A stretch of DNA of 7,184 nucleotides from Candidatus Omnitrophota bacterium. Its GTDB lineage: Bacteria; Omnitrophota; Gorgyraeia; Tantalellales; Tantalellaceae. Position 1 is the stretch's first letter, and each line of letters starts with the position of its first letter. The notes under the pieces are model-generated. The model saw only the letters and a list, made by a program, of their open reading frames with translations. It searched no databases and had not been told where the DNA came from. Below are positions 6,888-7,184 of this stretch, in pieces. The stretch lies in NCBI GenBank assembly GCA_013204685.1, contig JABMSC010000191.1, positions 1 through 7,184 of the forward strand, written 5' to 3'. A program made the translations under genes and the position numbers.

Positions 6888-7094
6888 ATGGAATGTAAAA
6901 AAGATAAAAATACGGCAATGTGCAATTGTTCATATAATCCGTGTCCACGCAAGGGGATCTGCTGCGAATGTTTGCAATATCATCTGAATTCAAGTCAGGT
7001 TCCGGCGTGTTTTTTTCCGGATGATGTGGAAAGTGGATACGACCGCAGTATTGAGAATTTCATAAAAGTATATCAGGAAAGAAAACATCTTTGA
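6888..7094 (+). CDS. Small cysteine-rich protein, DUF6485-like
   Basis: The 68-residue product contains eight cysteines: C3, C12, C14, C19, C25, C26, C28 and C41. The core is CNCSYNPCPRKGICCECLQYH, followed by VPACFFP and a C-terminal helix ending in YDRSIENFIKVYQERK. This matches my memory of the DUF6485 family, small bacterial and archaeal proteins with CxC...C...CCxC...PACyFP, but no search could be run. The cysteine pattern suggests binding of a metal such as zinc or an iron-sulfur centre; the function is unknown. AAGGAG at 6876-6881, six bases before ATG 6888, is the best ribosome binding site in the window. The gene starts 26 bp after metH and is probably co-transcribed with it. Confidence 0.85.
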   Translation: MECKKDKNTAMCNCSYNPCPRKGICCECLQYHLNSSQVPACFFPDDVESGYDRSIENFIKVYQERKHL

Positions 7095-7121
7095 GGTTAC
7101 TAGAGGTAGGGGATCCGCAGT

Positions 7122-7184
7122 GTATTCCGTCCTCAAACAGTCCTCGTCCGCCTGCGGCGGACTGCGGAACTGCGGGCGGAACAC
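7122..7184. repeat. Imperfect palindromic element at the window edge
   Basis: GTCCGCC 7146-7152 and GGCGGAC 7156-7162 form a perfect 7-bp stem around TGC. The outer arms GTATTCCGTCC 7122-7132 and GGGCGGAACAC 7174-7184 also pair, with one mismatch and one wobble. TGCGG recurs at 7153, 7163 and 7171. The element starts 27 bp after the small cysteine-rich gene and may continue past the window. It lacks a visible T-run, so it looks more like a REP-type dispersed palindrome than a terminator, though a terminator cannot be excluded without the next bases. Confidence 0.65.

Noticed and set aside
6463..6993. Minus-strand open frame of 176 codons
   Set aside because: It overlaps the conserved MetH reactivation domain and the cysteine-rich gene, and its product has no recognisable motif.

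Overview
The window reads as a piece of a Gram-negative-type bacterial chromosome of moderate GC content. It carries the distal end of a Bat (Bacteroides aerotolerance-type) operon, followed by a cobalamin-dependent methionine synthase and a small cysteine-rich protein gene. All real genes are on the + strand. The short degenerate heptamer and palindromic repeats between and inside genes, together with the style of the Bat and MetH proteins, remind me of Omnitrophota or a related lineage (Planctomycetota, Elusimicrobiota, Desulfobacterota). That placement is inference from memory and is not proven by the sequence.

Layout: positions 1-450 hold the C-terminal 149 codons of a Bat-type protein (BatC TPR protein or BatB-TPR fusion) that ends in a Q/D/K/E-rich tail built on an 18-bp repeat. 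Positions 451-635 are a gene-free spacer almost fully occupied by three successive hairpins (459-493, 499-570, 570-614). Then come batD (636-2483, exported, one C-terminal membrane helix) and batE (2519-3301, signal peptide, TPRs, two membrane helices, SH3-like domain). The 140-bp spacer before metH carries a 7-bp-periodic inverted repeat at 3326-3390. metH (3442-6861) is complete, with homocysteine, pterin, cap, B12 and reactivation domains. Its linker before the reactivation domain contains a very GC-rich segment with the same 7-bp periodicity, which looks like a repeat element captured in frame. A 68-aa cysteine-rich protein (6888-7094, resembling DUF6485) follows 26 bp later with a strong ribosome binding site. 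The last 63 bp form an imperfect palindrome that runs off the window.

How the genes work together: the Bat proteins are thought to form a cell-envelope complex with MoxR-family ATPase and VWA partners, which would lie upstream of this window. MetH makes methionine from homocysteine and methyl-tetrahydrofolate. Nothing in the sequence links MetH functionally to the Bat proteins. The most notable non-coding signal is the degenerate heptamer family (consensus about GTGCNGV) seen both between batE and metH and inside the metH reading frame.
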